From contig JAGFMI010000005.1 of assembly GCA_021030905.1 (NCBI GenBank), positions 248,001 to 312,000 on the forward strand: a stretch of DNA of 64,000 bases, written 5' to 3'. Below the pieces are notes generated by a model. The model was not told where the DNA came from. It ran no database searches and saw only the letters and a list, made by a program, of their open reading frames with translations. Both the position numbers and the translations under genes were made by a program. This document shows positions 23,205 to 34,047 of the stretch, one piece after another (positions within the stretch are counted from its first letter, which is position 1; every line of letters starts with the position of its first letter). This DNA is from Pyrenula massariospora (Eukaryota; Ascomycota; Eurotiomycetes; Pyrenulales; Pyrenulaceae).

Positions 23205-24617
23205 TCATTCGAGTGTAAGTTCTGATGCTTGCCTTGGGGTCTCCAGCGCGCTAGAATTTCCGGCAGCTGAGTCAGTGCCGTGTCGAAGATCTGCGAGCAA
23301 CTGGGCAAGTCTCCTTACGCCTTCTCCAATCTCGTCTGCGTTATGCCATGCCCAGGACAATCGTGCACCGTGTCCAAAGGTACTTTCTGCTCTCTGATCG
23401 CTACTGGGGTCCCCGGTAACGGTCATCATTTGACCGTAAGCAATTTTCAGTCGATACTCTTCCAGCGCCCGCCGTGCAATCTTATCGGCGGATGGTAAAC
23501 CTGGTGGGAAACTGATATATGTGAAAAACCCACCTGCTTCGGGAATACGTTCACTGGAGCTGGTCAGTGCATATGGCTTTCCAGTCGTAACCTTTACCCC
23601 GAGGGGTACAAGATGCTTCTGGATAGCGTTCATCATTGTGAAATAGCGACTTTGATAAGTCGGAATCAGCACATTCTTGATGTGATCGTTCAAGACCCCA
23701 GTAGAGAGTAATTCATCCACGAACACTGAAGATAAGTGGCTTGGAGCACCTCCGGATTTGGTAGAACCAACTTTTGACATTTCATCTGCGAAACCTTCTG
23801 TTCCTTCTACCCAGCTTACCCTAACGCCGGGTGCAATGATCTTTGAAAAAGAACCGTTGCTGACGGCATTCCCGTATTGACTCGTTCCAGGCGACTGGCG
23901 ATCCACATCAACCATGCGCGGAGGAGGGAGTCCAAGCTGCTGCCTTTGAGGCTGTGGGCTATTGGCTGGCCATCGTAGCATGTCATATACGTCGTCCGCA
24001 ACCACAAGTGCGTCAAACTCTCGGGCAATACGAATCAGCTCTTGGCGCCTCCGAAAAGACATCGTTTTCGCGGATGGATTAGAAAATGTCGGGACCACGT
24101 AGATGACATTTTTGTACAGTTTCGGATATCTTGGCCCTGTCTTGAGTGCCTTTCCCCGATGTTCAAGATACTCTGCCTTAATGAGTTGTCTCCTAAGCCA
24201 TTCAATGTCAATCCCCTCTTCGTCCTCCGGTACGCCGCGCAATTTCCCGACAAATCCGGCATCTTCGAAGATAGGGCACGCCAGGAAGTATGTCGGCTCA
24301 ATCATCCAGATGCATCTGGTATATACTGGATCCGTGAATTTGGCAAGGATGTTCGCGAGGTTCCCAGAGGCGCCATTAGAGATGCAGATGCGGTCGGCGG
24401 AGACTCGTCCGGCAACTGGTTTGTAAAACTCTGTCAACCATCGAGCAACGTTCTTCCTCAGGGGTGGGTACCCAGGATCTGGACCATAAATCAAAGCATC
24501 AGCTGAAATCTGTTTGTCGGATAGTGTGGCACAGGTCGCCTCCAGGAGCCCGAGCCGAGGAAACAGATATGTGGATGGCCAGCCCAGCTGAAGATTCAAA
24601 GGCGTTTTGAATTGCAT
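23205..24617 (-). CDS. PLP-dependent aminotransferase, fold type I (2-aminoadipate/aromatic type)
   Basis: A single exon of 470 aa. The start MQFKTPLNLQLGWPSTYL puts the family phrase NLQLGWPS at residues 8-15, so little upstream sequence can be missing. Seen: YGPDPGYPPLR (~44-54), NGASGNLANI (cofactor phosphate region, ~81-90), VVPTFSNPSAKT (~174-185), VVADDVYDML with the PLP-contacting Asp and Tyr (~205-214), and SFSKIIAPGVRVSW with the Schiff-base lysine K259. The family, related to KAT/aminoadipate aminotransferases and the YdcR/ARO8 group, transfers an amino group between an amino acid and a 2-oxo acid. Fungal members occur in both primary and secondary metabolism. It lies 570 bp upstream of the A-T-MFS gene on the same strand, so it may supply an amino or oxo acid for activation. 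Confidence 0.88.
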   Translation of the reverse strand: MQFKTPLNLQLGWPSTYLFPRLGLLEATCATLSDKQISADALIYGPDPGYPPLRKNVARWLTEFYKPVAGRVSADRICISNGASGNLANILAKFTDPVYTRCIWMIEPTYFLACPIFEDAGFVGKLRGVPEDEEGIDIEWLRRQLIKAEYLEHRGKALKTGPRYPKLYKNVIYVVPTFSNPSAKTMSFRRRQELIRIAREFDALVVADDVYDMLRWPANSPQPQRQQLGLPPPRMVDVDRQSPGTSQYGNAVSNGSFSKIIAPGVRVSWVEGTEGFADEMSKVGSTKSGGAPSHLSSVFVDELLSTGVLNDHIKNVLIPTYQSRYFTMMNAIQKHLVPLGVKVTTGKPYALTSSSERIPEAGGFFTYISFPPGLPSADKIARRALEEYRLKIAYGQMMTVTGDPSSDQRAESTFGHGARLSWAWHNADEIGEGVRRLAQLLADLRHGTDSAAGNSSALETPRQASELTLE

Positions 24618-25385
24618 CTTGCTTGAGTAAGGAGGAAGAACAAATTGATCCCCCTCAAGCCGAATCTGTACCGTGAAAATCCAATAGCTTCGTCAGGCGG
24701 GGAAGTACGGCTGCTATGCCCCGGTCTGCTCCATTTGCTCAACAGCCCAAACCTCTTCCAACACAACAGAAATAGCCTAGTGCATGACAAGCAGTCTCAC
24801 TTTGGCAATTGTTGAAGTCAGAACATCGCGGTGCTAAAAGGAGAGGCCGGAAATTATTGTTTGAGGCGCACGATGGCGTCGATCAAAATGAAAAAACACG
24901 ACACGCCGCTGCCCGCCCCGCCCCAAGTCGGCCCAATGGAGAACGACGATGGACGCCACTCCGCGAGGGCGCCAGGGGGAGGTGCGGCCAGGGGAGGTCG
25001 AAGCGGATCTCCCCCCGCCAAAGACTTCCCTCCCCAACTGAAAAGCCCCGATGCCCATCACTATTTCGACCACCCCCCCTAGCGCCTTTAACCATTTCTG
25101 CTTCCAATGACCCTCGTGTTTCGCCTCCGCTGGCCGTGACTGGGCCTTTCTTATCGTGGGCCACCGATCTCTGAAGCACTTTCGGTATGCCCTGTGAACC
25201 TGGAAACGGCCCCTCCCCGAGTTCATACATCATCAGGCCGCACACGATCACTTCCCACTTCCTCTCTGGAATCCGGCTAGGCTGATAATCCTAACATCAA
25301 CAGATCCATCCGCACTCTCACTTCTCACGGTGTCGAGAATGCTTACGAGGAGCCGTATGCAACCCTGTTCTCAGTTGGAGAGAAA
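24618..25385. other. Divergent intergenic region, no gene seen
   Basis: This 770-bp interval separates the minus-strand aminotransferase from the plus-strand metallo-beta-lactamase-like gene and would hold both promoters. Frames at 24809-25251 overlap on both strands, are rich in Pro/Arg/Gly from C-rich DNA, and carry no motif. Confidence 0.5.
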
Positions 25386-26798
25386 ATGTCCGTTACGGTG
25401 AAGCATCTCAACGCTGATAGCAGCTTCTTGTTGGTCTTTGAGCCGGATCAGACCCCATCGGAACCAGACTCTCACCTGCCCACTGCAAAACACACCAGCT
25501 ACACCGTCCTCGTCGATCCTTGGGTCACGGGCGATTCCATTGTGGCTGCTCCATGGCTTGCCATAACCAAGCGTAGGAGACCGGCTTGCATCTCCCACCT
25601 CTCGGAAATCGAAGAGCCGGACCTGGTCATTGTTTCCCAAAACAAGCCAGATCACTGCCATGAAGAGACCCTGCGGCAGCTGCGACCAGGAGCAAGGACG
25701 ACCATCGCAGCAGAACCCGGGGCTGCAAAGACGATCAAGAGCTGGAATGTCTTCGATCCTGCAAAGATCCTGAGCCTCCCAAGATTCCGTTACAAGGATA
25801 GATTCTCCCTCTTGCGGTTCTATATTCCTCCACTATCGAGAAACGGACATCCAGGTGAAGTGACAGTGGCCTTTATACCCGCAAGGAATTATATGACAGG
25901 GTTGCACAATGCCATCGGCATCACGTACCGCCCACCAACGTCTGCACCGACGGATAGCCCTTCTAACCCGAAGCATATCTCCCCAAAGAAAAGCTTCTAC
26001 AAATTGCCCTTGAGCCCCACGAGCCTTCCACCCAACATTGCCCCTCCTGCCCTTCCTCCTCAATTCGCTTCACCGCCGTCTAAAGAAGATGGCCCAACCA
26101 CTACCGAAGTCGACGCTTACAGGCCACGCATTTCTAGAGTTTTCCGAGGAAAGCCGATCGAACTCATGTATCCCCAGATTCACGAGCGACAAAAGTCCCC
26201 ACCAGGATCGCCCCCCAGCTCGAGCGAGATGTCAGGTTCATTCTCTACCATCTCATCTCCTGTCCTTTTGCAATCCTCTTTGTTGCCGACACCTCCATGT
26301 TCTCCGCGAACCTTCGATTCATCTCCAATATCCACATCCTTGGATCAGAGCACTCTGACGAACATCATGCCACCGCCTCTTCCAAAACCACTTTCGGTGC
26401 TATATACTCCACATGGCATCAATTTCGAAACAGACCTCCAACCTTACGTTCGTCATCATCTCGTCAAAACTGGATCCCTTCCTCTTTCCGTGCTGCTTCA
26501 TTCTTTCGACCTAGTTCAGAACCCGTGGTACCTGGGAGGCAATGTGATGACTGGCGTCAGAGGCGGTGCCGAGATCGCCTGCGGACTGATGGCAAAATCA
26601 TGGATCAGCGCCCACGACGAGGCAAAAAGCGACCGCGGTCTACTTGTGAGTAGGCTTATTACTATGCGACGTGGCGTAGAAGAAGCGGAACATGCCATTG
26701 ATGCCAGTGACGAGGGCGGGCTTTTGAGAAAACGAGGTTGGCACTGCGATATTCAGAGCTTAGACGTTGGAGCAGAAATGACGATTTGTGGCGGGTGA
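25386..26798 (+). CDS. Fungal metallo-beta-lactamase-superfamily protein
   Basis: A single exon of 470 aa from an ATG with the family-like opening MSVTVKHLNADSSFLL. DPWVTGDSIV and LVIVSQNKPDHCHEETLRQL resemble the first two strands and the metal-ligand loop of the beta-lactamase-like fold seen in many fungal proteins, where the loop reads S-x-x-x-DH-x-H. Here it is NKPDHCHEE, so the D-H-x-H-type ligands are present. Residues ~185-320 are a Pro/Ser-rich disordered insert. The C-terminal part (SVLLHSFDLVQNPWYLGGNVMTG) resumes ordered sequence. The substrate is unknown. It starts divergently from the aminotransferase, so a link to the neighbouring biosynthetic genes is possible but unproven. Confidence 0.72.
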   Translation: MSVTVKHLNADSSFLLVFEPDQTPSEPDSHLPTAKHTSYTVLVDPWVTGDSIVAAPWLAITKRRRPACISHLSEIEEPDLVIVSQNKPDHCHEETLRQLRPGARTTIAAEPGAAKTIKSWNVFDPAKILSLPRFRYKDRFSLLRFYIPPLSRNGHPGEVTVAFIPARNYMTGLHNAIGITYRPPTSAPTDSPSNPKHISPKKSFYKLPLSPTSLPPNIAPPALPPQFASPPSKEDGPTTTEVDAYRPRISRVFRGKPIELMYPQIHERQKSPPGSPPSSSEMSGSFSTISSPVLLQSSLLPTPPCSPRTFDSSPISTSLDQSTLTNIMPPPLPKPLSVLYTPHGINFETDLQPYVRHHLVKTGSLPLSVLLHSFDLVQNPWYLGGNVMTGVRGGAEIACGLMAKSWISAHDEAKSDRGLLVSRLITMRRGVEEAEHAIDASDEGGLLRKRGWHCDIQSLDVGAEMTICGG

Positions 26799-28384
26799 TT
26801 CATCACTGTTTTCTACATTCACATCCGATGTGTTGGTCGGTTACGTGTTCATCATTTGAGAGAAGTTTTGGAATATGAGCGAGTTTAGGTAGCATTTTCG
26901 GTGCAAATGTTTGTATAGGGCCGCATATATATTTCATGGTCAGCCGTCAGTTTTACGAAAGCGGTCATGGCATCTAATTACATCAAGCTCGCGGTCGAAC
27001 AACACATTCTGACCCATAGATTGGCCACGATATGCGAGAACTTAAATACAACACGAATTCAGCGCAAAGCAAAACGTTGCACTAAAATATCCTCAGTCCT
27101 TACAAGTCTCGATGTAAAAGCGTGAACCATGTGTCCGCGCGATCCTATGTCTCTCCCGTATGCACTCCCTACAGCCTCAAACGTTCAGCCCATAAAAGTC
27201 CGTAACCTTCGCTACAACAACACTGCGCTTAATTCAGCTTCGTCGCTCATTCGATTTCTAGTCACAGACGCCATCGAGCGCCTACGCATGTTTCATATCG
27301 TTACCGTTCTCCATGTCAATAATTCGTATAAACTACTCTATCCTAATCTTTTAGTCTGCGTTGCTTGGCGAGCTGGGAGGCGTTGCTGCCACTTAGGCGG
27401 AGAAAATGGGTAGTAGCTATCGGCGTTCTAATAGCTAATCTGTCTCTAGAACTAGCGGCTGAAGGGAGTAAAGGGCCATCGTCACGGACGATAGACGTGT
27501 AGCGGATCCTGATTGTCGAATGGATGAGCTTTCCCGTTTTCTGTTACGTTGGGCTCGCGTGTTTGAGGCTGTTCTTACGCATTTAGGTGTCTCTAAACAT
27601 TATCAGAGGCCTTTAGTGGACGTGGAAAGTAATCTGATTATTGTGGGAGAGGGTTGAAGGGGATACGATGTAGAGGCAAGCGGGGGATAATAGGCCGTTT
27701 GTCAAGAATAGTCCGGTCGAAGTCAATATTTGAAGCCGAGGACATTAATAGATCGATAACACTTGACCCGACACTTAGTAAAAGCAAGGTACTTGGCTGG
27801 TATTGGATGCTAGCATCCTGCTGCTTGCTGGTGCATAGTTTGGCGGGCGTAGTTTGGCGTCGTTGCCTTTCAGTCGGATATGTTGGTATCAGATGTGGCT
27901 GGATATTTGGCTTTGGTACTTACCGAGATTACGGTCAAATAGAAGTTGCTATTGAGATACTAAATAGCAAGGTAAATGAATACACAGCATTGGCTGGAGC
28001 TGCTGGTGGCGAATTGTACGTTTAGTAATGGTAGGAGAACTTCGTAAACGAGATGCTAGCCTAGAGTCAAGCTAGAAGTCTAAGAGGGCGGCCGAACTCT
28101 TTCACCTGTGTCTGTCGACGGTATTTGCCTGGTCTGACCTGTTCTTGTTCATCCTACCATTAAACAACTGTGAGGCTCCAAGCCAGCTTGGAAGCAGAAA
28201 TGGGGAGATTGCAATCTCGGATGCTGTGCCTTTCGGTCCCTGTTTTGCGAAGGTTCGCAGACAACCGGAAACAAAGGTCAAGATATCGATGGCGGACAAG
28301 ACGCCGTTCAAAATTCGTCATCTCAGTAGCTTAAGTAGCAAATAGAATAATTAAGAACTTTGTTCAGCATAGACGATTCGAATG
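26799..28384. other. Intergenic, no gene seen
   Basis: Lower GC than the flanking genes and interrupted by stops in all frames. The short frames at 27129-27413 and 27654-28025 have no motif. This is the start of a roughly 13-kb gene-poor block. Confidence 0.5.
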
Positions 28385-28780
28385 CTAGATTGAGAGAGCA
28401 TCCTTCGTCGTAGTTTTGTGGCTGCTCAACCTAGCCTTGAAAACATGACGTGACCACGCAATGGAATAGAGGATCGCAGACATTTCGTGAATTAAGTCAT
28501 CGACATTGCAGGCTCTTGTGAGCTCGTCGTTGGTACGGTAATTCTGTGGGTAGGAAGCCCAGCAGTTGGACATGGTGCGGAATATGTTAATGAAATAGTG
28601 GATCGATCGTTGGTCCCTTGGCCAAAAGCGCGGATGCCCAAAGCTTTCCCTCCTTCAGACTCGTACATTGAAGCGTGAATTGCCGTGGCAATGGACATTG
28701 ACTGCTCAATTCCATCCGAGAAGACATTGCAGAGGTACACCCCCATGACATCTCTGGTAGCAGCACAGCCGCGGTTGAAT
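28385..28780 (-). other. Coding-looking segment, unrecognised
   Basis: Two overlapping minus-strand frames look more protein-like than their surroundings. The upstream one reads GVYLCNVFSDGIEQSMSIAT; the downstream one reads SIHYFINIFRTMSNCW, then YRTNDELTRACNVDDLIHEM, ending at a TAG near 28389. They could be two exons of one small gene or remains of a decayed one. I could not place a convincing start or splice pair and recognise no family. Confidence 0.3.
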
Positions 28781-29620
28781 CTCGGATTCTATTTCGGAAA
28801 ACCTTCCCTTCCTCGTGTTCCCGCTCTCACTCTTACTAGTATCAACCCAAGGGGGCGGCAGAAACCTTCCTCACACGTCTTCACTCTGTTTGTCTCATCT
28901 AATGCCACGTTCACGCACAATAAGCCTACGGAGACTTCTATGTTGTAGACCATCCTAAATTAAAGGTCAGTGAACATTCAATGACCAATCCGCCGCCCAA
29001 TTATGTCATGAATTCCTTGGCAAGAAAAGTAGAGCAAAAAGGCCTGTTGCCGAGAATCGAAGGCTAGATCTTACCGCGCTCGTCACCTGACTTATTCCTA
29101 ACGAACTTGGTGCGAGAGCACTTTTGAGGAACAAAATAAGTACCAGAAGAAGAAGTGGCAAGGTATCTCAAACGGGTAGGATGTGATTTATCTTTTCCTA
29201 TCGAGAAGATCCATATAGAAAATTTGTCTAACCCAATTTTCTCCATGGAATATTCATAAGGGCACCCAAAAAAAAGGTGCAAGCCCCTGACATCTGTGTC
29301 GAACGCTGGTACCCGGGTTTACCAACTTATGCCACAGAAGCAGCTCATCCATGTCTGTGTTAAGCGTTGGGACTGGCCAACTAGACCACGAAGGGCCACA
29401 GGGAACCACTCCATCTCCCGTGGAGCTCGGGGCCCTCGAGCGCCACTGGAGGGGAGGGCGGTGGTAGGTGAGTTCCATGTTGATTTTGCCTCGATTTAAT
29501 CGAAGTGAGTCATTCAAGACTTTACCAACTCCGCCATGGTCCAGAACTTGTTTGTGTAGGAAGGCTCACTTGAAGGATATAACAGCCAAAAATAGTCTTT
29601 TCACATGTCACTCCTTTTTC

Positions 29621-30020
29621 TGCTTCGTACAGCCTTCCGGTGTTACAGCATATCATACTATTTGGAACATTGCTACATTATACTAGCATTCCCAGTGTTC
29701 CTTCCCATATCAGTATTCACAACGTTAACAAGGTTTTCTACTCGTATGGCCTTCCGGTATCATAGTACATGCCACCATTTGCAACATCATCTCGTTATTT
29801 CGGTGTTCATGGTATTCCTTATTTCATAGTAACGAGTTTTCTATTCGTATAGCCTTCCAGTGTCATCGCAAATGTGACCATTTGCAACATCACCATGTTG
29901 TGCTGGCGCTTCCGGTGTTCCTTATTTTATATCAACATTCACACTTTTTGACACCATACACCAGTGTTTACGCTGTTCCTCATCTCACCTCAACATTCAC
30001 ATGTTTTGACAAGATGCGCC
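29621..30020. repeat. Degenerate tandem repeat, about 105-118 bp unit
   Basis: Units starting CGTA(T/C)(A/G)GCCTTCCGGT recur near 29624, 29740 and 29845. Each continues through a CATTTGCAACATCA-like core and a GGTGTTCCTTATTT-like segment to a TCAACATTCAC end. One or two shortened units (TCAACATTCACA...TTTTGACA...GCCAGTG) follow up to about 30020. Copies differ by substitutions and small indels, so the array is old. It sits directly upstream of the unrecognised gene at 30250. Confidence 0.65.
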
Positions 30021-30249
30021 AGTGATGTGCGAATGGTTGTGCCATCACGTATCTCTGCCGACCTTCACAAAAAGTAGGATGTGCCAAAGTAAGTGCTATT
30101 CCTTATCTCTGCTAGCCTTCACAAGCTACGGTGTTATCTTGACTGCTGCCCTAATACCGCACGCATCCGTCATCGGAGCTTCGTTCCTTTACCTTTTCCC
30201 TTCACCATTGTTCGCCGCTTCAAACGAATTTTCAACCTGAATCAAAATC

Positions 30250-31456
30250 ATGGCTCATGTAAACGCACGACAAATCGCTCTGAATCTCAGAGTAAAGCAA
30301 TTTCAGTTGGAACACGTCACATTACGCATTGTCGATGAACACCGCCCAGCTTTTTTTAAGCAGTTCAAGGATTTCGTACTGTCTATGAATCACGGTGAAC
30401 CAACGCACTTCACCCAATTTCAAGATGGAAGCAAGGAAGCACGTCAAGCGCTAGGCGCTGAGTTCATGAATTGCAAAGGTGACATAGTCTGGGGTTCAAG
30501 TGACTGGAGCAAGTCAACCCCGATGAAATGGTCGAACAGCATAGACAAGGGAGCGGTAGTCACATTGTGAGACCATTCCTTTGAGTTTGCGACTAAAGGT
30601 TGTGGTTGCCGTCAAATTAACCTGGACCTGTGAGCAGGCTGATTCAAGTTTTGGCTCAACTACTGGGGACCATGCACAAAATGGTGTGGCCAGATACGGT
30701 AACTTACCTTCAACAAAGCGACTACTTGCATTAGACTAATTACACTCAGACTCCAGTGCTGACACGAGCGCATCTGAAGTCCGCCAGAAATCCAAGGGCG
30801 ATTTGTGAAAGCATCGGAGAGACTGAAAAGACTTTGAAAGCTACGCTCTCCGTGATAAAAGTACTTGAGAGAAAGCAGCTACCGGTTGCACTCCGCGAAA
30901 GTACTGGAGTACGGGGAGCTTTTGTCAAGAGTAGCGTTTCCAAATCTGGGTAAGTAAAAAAAGACAGGCTTAGAATGCATCAACCCCTTTCACTCTGGTC
31001 AACAGTCTGACCACCGGCAGGGCTCGAAACCCAAAAGGCAGAAAAGGACAGACAGCGCACAACGAACACCCACAAGACGCACAGAACGGTACCGATGACG
31101 AAGATGAATGCAAAGACTGTCAAGAAAGCGATGACTGCGATGAGAATGAAGATGCAGATGGTCAGGAGAGTGACGTGGAGGCAGAAGACGACGAGGATTA
31201 CGTTCCCACCCGACGAGCTTCAGGCGCGGTTAGCAAAACTGTGGGATACCGTACCATCGCTACAACCAGGAAGCGTCGGGCAACCGTGACTTATGCGGGA
31301 TCGTCACGGCCGACAAGCAAGCGTCGAAATTTGCGGAACACGACGGCAGCTCCAGCAGGGGAAACCAGCGAAGTGCCTGAGAGGAACGGAGTCGTTAGCG
31401 GTGCCCAAGCCAACAACATGCCGAGGCGAAGCCTTCGGCTGGCAAATCAAAATTGA
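30250..31456 (+). CDS. Unrecognised multi-exon gene, acidic/basic nuclear-like product
   Basis: The first exon starts MAHVNARQIALNLRVKQFQL and is protein-like to about 30555, where a GCG|GTAGTC donor is possible. An exon near 30645-30708 (acceptor GAGCAG, donor ACG|GTAACT) and one from 30751 (acceptor ACTCAG after GACTAAT) follow. The last exon (from 31007 or 31022 to 31456) encodes a strongly acidic run (DDEDECKDC, AEDDEDYVPTRR) followed by a Lys/Arg-rich, Ser/Thr-rich tail ending PRRSLRLANQN. Acid-then-basic composition suggests a nuclear or chromatin-associated protein. I could not make every exon join in one phase, so the internal structure is unresolved and the gene may be decaying. No domain is recognised. 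Confidence 0.45.
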
Positions 31457-33253
31457 GGGAAGCTTTTCGAGGCTGGAGGAGGAGGTAGATAGCGATACGA
31501 GCAAGCGCCGGCAGGAGTCTTGCATCACCAACGTTAACCTGCGTGTGATCTGGAACAGACCCAGCCTTTGTTTCCCTGGCGGCCATGACCAGCATGACCA
31601 TGTCTTTACATATTTCACGTGGAAGAAACGAGCGGAGATGAATCGGAAGTATTCATAAATTGTCAATGCTCTTGATGAAAGCAATAAATTTTTGCCTGAC
31701 AAACGTGCAGTAGTCGCTTTGCCCGTATCAGCTGGTCTCAAGCGAAGTCGAGCCTGGAAATCCTGCTGAAACTGATCATCTGTTGTGAGGGCGTCCAATG
31801 GGGCCAAGTGGTAGCGTTTGAGATAGCACCCCGGCAATGGGGTCCGGGAACCATGACATTGCGTCCGTTGAGAACCATGTCGACGTTGTCTACATGGACT
31901 GGTTGCACGATATGATTAAAGACGCTGCTGATCTCTGAGCTTTCAGTTGTGGTAGAACAGCATGGCACGATGGATTCTACAACCCAGGAGACTTATTTGA
32001 AACGCTTGTTCGCAGCAAAAGTTCATCTATTCTCTTTGTCTGAGACAGTAGTCTATCCAATCTCCTCACCATGATAGTACAGTAGGACTGCGATATAAGC
32101 ATAAGGGTGGCCCATAAAGCGCTATCATCCCAGATCAAATAAGGCCCTTCTGATTACCAGCTGTCTCCTTTCCAAAACCTTAGATCTGGAAAAATCTTTA
32201 AAGATCTTGATTTATAGAGGCTGAAAGAGGATTTGAAGATTGGATAACAAGATGGTTGCTCTGTTCCGTACACACTGCTAAGTTTACCAACTTCTCCCCC
32301 ACAACTCCCTGGCCGTATGACCTTAGAAATCTTCTGCTTATCAGGGTTGGTTTGGCCGGTTTTCCTGGTCGTTGCTCGGTGAAGGCGGACGCCAGGCTCG
32401 ATCCGGACCGTTGTTGTCATTGTACCCTGGTTTGATTTCTTGCAGAGCCCTCCGAGGTCAGTTACAGAGGATGCAGTAATCGACACTCTGGTCTTGGCCA
32501 TTGGTCTGGCCCTCTGTACAAACCCCACGGCAGATGCGATCTGGTTCCCACCGCTGACAGCCGCATTTGTAAGTCCTGAAGATCCAATGGCACATCGTGC
32601 TGGCACTTGGAACGGAGACGACTTCGGTCGGACTGTGAGGAGAGGAGCCGAGAGAGTAAAAGCTCTTGGCTTGGGAGGTAGGCTCTGAACTAGGAAGGTT
32701 AGTAATTCAGGGGTTTGTAGGTGAGGACACGTATCCATACTGCAGTGGTAGCGAAGAGACGCAAGGGGAGAGTCTATTGCTTCAGCAGGCGGCAGGGGAG
32801 CTCTATGGTCGCGAAGGGTCAGCTAAAGCTTTCTTCGGTCGATGCGAGATGATCGAGAACGGGTGAGTTTACCTTTACGGTGTCTGTGCTAGGAAGCAGT
32901 TCTGTGTAGCTTGAAATTAGGAAACGATCGCATTGAGGACGAAATGGTTTGTTTGGAAGGGGAATGGTGAATGTGGGAGTGGGCTTACTTCACGGTGGCC
33001 TCGCGTTGCTGCCGAACACAACTTCGCGGCGAGCCGTCCAAGTCACTACTACAGCGCGTCAGGCACCGCTCGGAACTCTGAAGGCGAATTTGCCCATCTG
33101 CTCCCGCCCTCGAAGCATTGGGGCACAGCTGCCCCATCCTTGCCACTTGTTCGTCATGATACGTTGCATGAATAACTAACAAAACTTTCAGCGCTGGAAA
33201 CACATCGTCCTAGAAGGTCATGGCGATTCGAGCAAAAAAAGAGCAGCGAGAGT
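31457..33253. other. Intergenic, no supported gene
   Basis: A minus-strand frame of 194 codons (32154-32738) is the longest, but it lacks motifs and hydrophobic periodicity and I do not support it. Frames at 31304-31837 (-) are antisense to the end of the gene at 30250. Confidence 0.45.
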
Positions 33254-33254
33254 C

Positions 33255-33403
33255 GTCCTGACCAGGACTCGAACCTGGGACCTCTGGTTCTCTGACAAAC
33301 CCGGAAATCAATCGGGGTTCTGCCGAATGATGAGGAACATCACCCGGTTGGCACTTAGGCACTAGACATCAGAGCAGAATGCTAACCACTGCACCACCAG
33401 GAC
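33255..33403 (-). tRNA. tRNA-like gene with long intron, isotype uncertain
   Basis: Minus-strand 5' GTCCTGG pairs with 3' TCAGGAC (7 bp with one wobble). A D-arm (GTGC, loop AGTGGTTA, GCAT) and a perfect T-arm (CCAGG, loop TTCGAGT, CCTGG) are present, so pol III A and B boxes are intact. By standard numbering the anticodon stem is CTGCT/ACCAG with a C-C mismatch, and the loop CTGATG places GAU at 34-36, which would be unusual for a eukaryotic nuclear isoleucine tRNA. A different register (stem TTCTG/CAGAG, loop CTCTGA) would give CUG, i.e. glutamine, but it needs a non-standard D-arm/anticodon spacing. About 77 nt lie between the halves and contain an AACCC...GGGTT hairpin. It may be a functional intron-bearing tRNA or a decayed copy. 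Confidence 0.55.
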
Positions 33404-34047
33404 GCTACTGTGTCTGCGTTGTGACGCAATACAGGTTCGCTCAAGATCGAGAGCACATGCCTGCAGAGCGTTCTAGGAAGGGCCAATATGTGTGCTGGAA
33501 TTGAAGCACGAAGATATTGATAAGTCCTGCTCTTCACATGATAATGGCCTTTGAGTTGCAGTTTCTCTTTCTAGATCTCCCACTCGGATAAAAACACACT
33601 CCCCATGAGAAATCTCATCCCGTGACAAGTATTTTAGAGACCATTGCGCGTGTACCACAAGTCACAACCTCTAGGCAGCCATTGGAGGAAGCAAGTATCA
33701 TTTCCCCAGTAATGAGGGAAACGAGAGAACGATTTAGCTTCATATCAAGCAGCACTGTCATGATGGATGATATGTGCCAACCCCACATCGAAGATGAGTA
33801 AGTAGAGGAAGAATTAGGGGAAGGGCTTAAATGGATCCCGGTCTCTCTCCGTCCTAATCCTGCTCTACTGCCCTGGAGTGAAGTAAACTGCGCTTAGCAC
33901 GAGCGGCGGGTCGATACCATCACCGTTTTGGTATCCAAATAGATTAACCGAAGCGCAATTTCTGTGCGCGGATGGCTCACATGTAGACGTTCGGTATTAC
34001 ACACTGCTCGCATGGGAAATGGACCAGTAGGAATCAAAAATAAATGA

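Noticed and set aside
24809-25251. Overlapping Pro/Arg-rich frames on both strands
   Set aside because: They are open on both strands because the DNA is C/G-rich and low in stop codons. No motif, and they lie in a divergent promoter region.
32154-32738. Minus-strand frame of 194 codons
   Set aside because: It has no domain, no hydrophobic or helical pattern, basic Ser/Thr-rich composition throughout and no splice partner. Chance is likely in this region.
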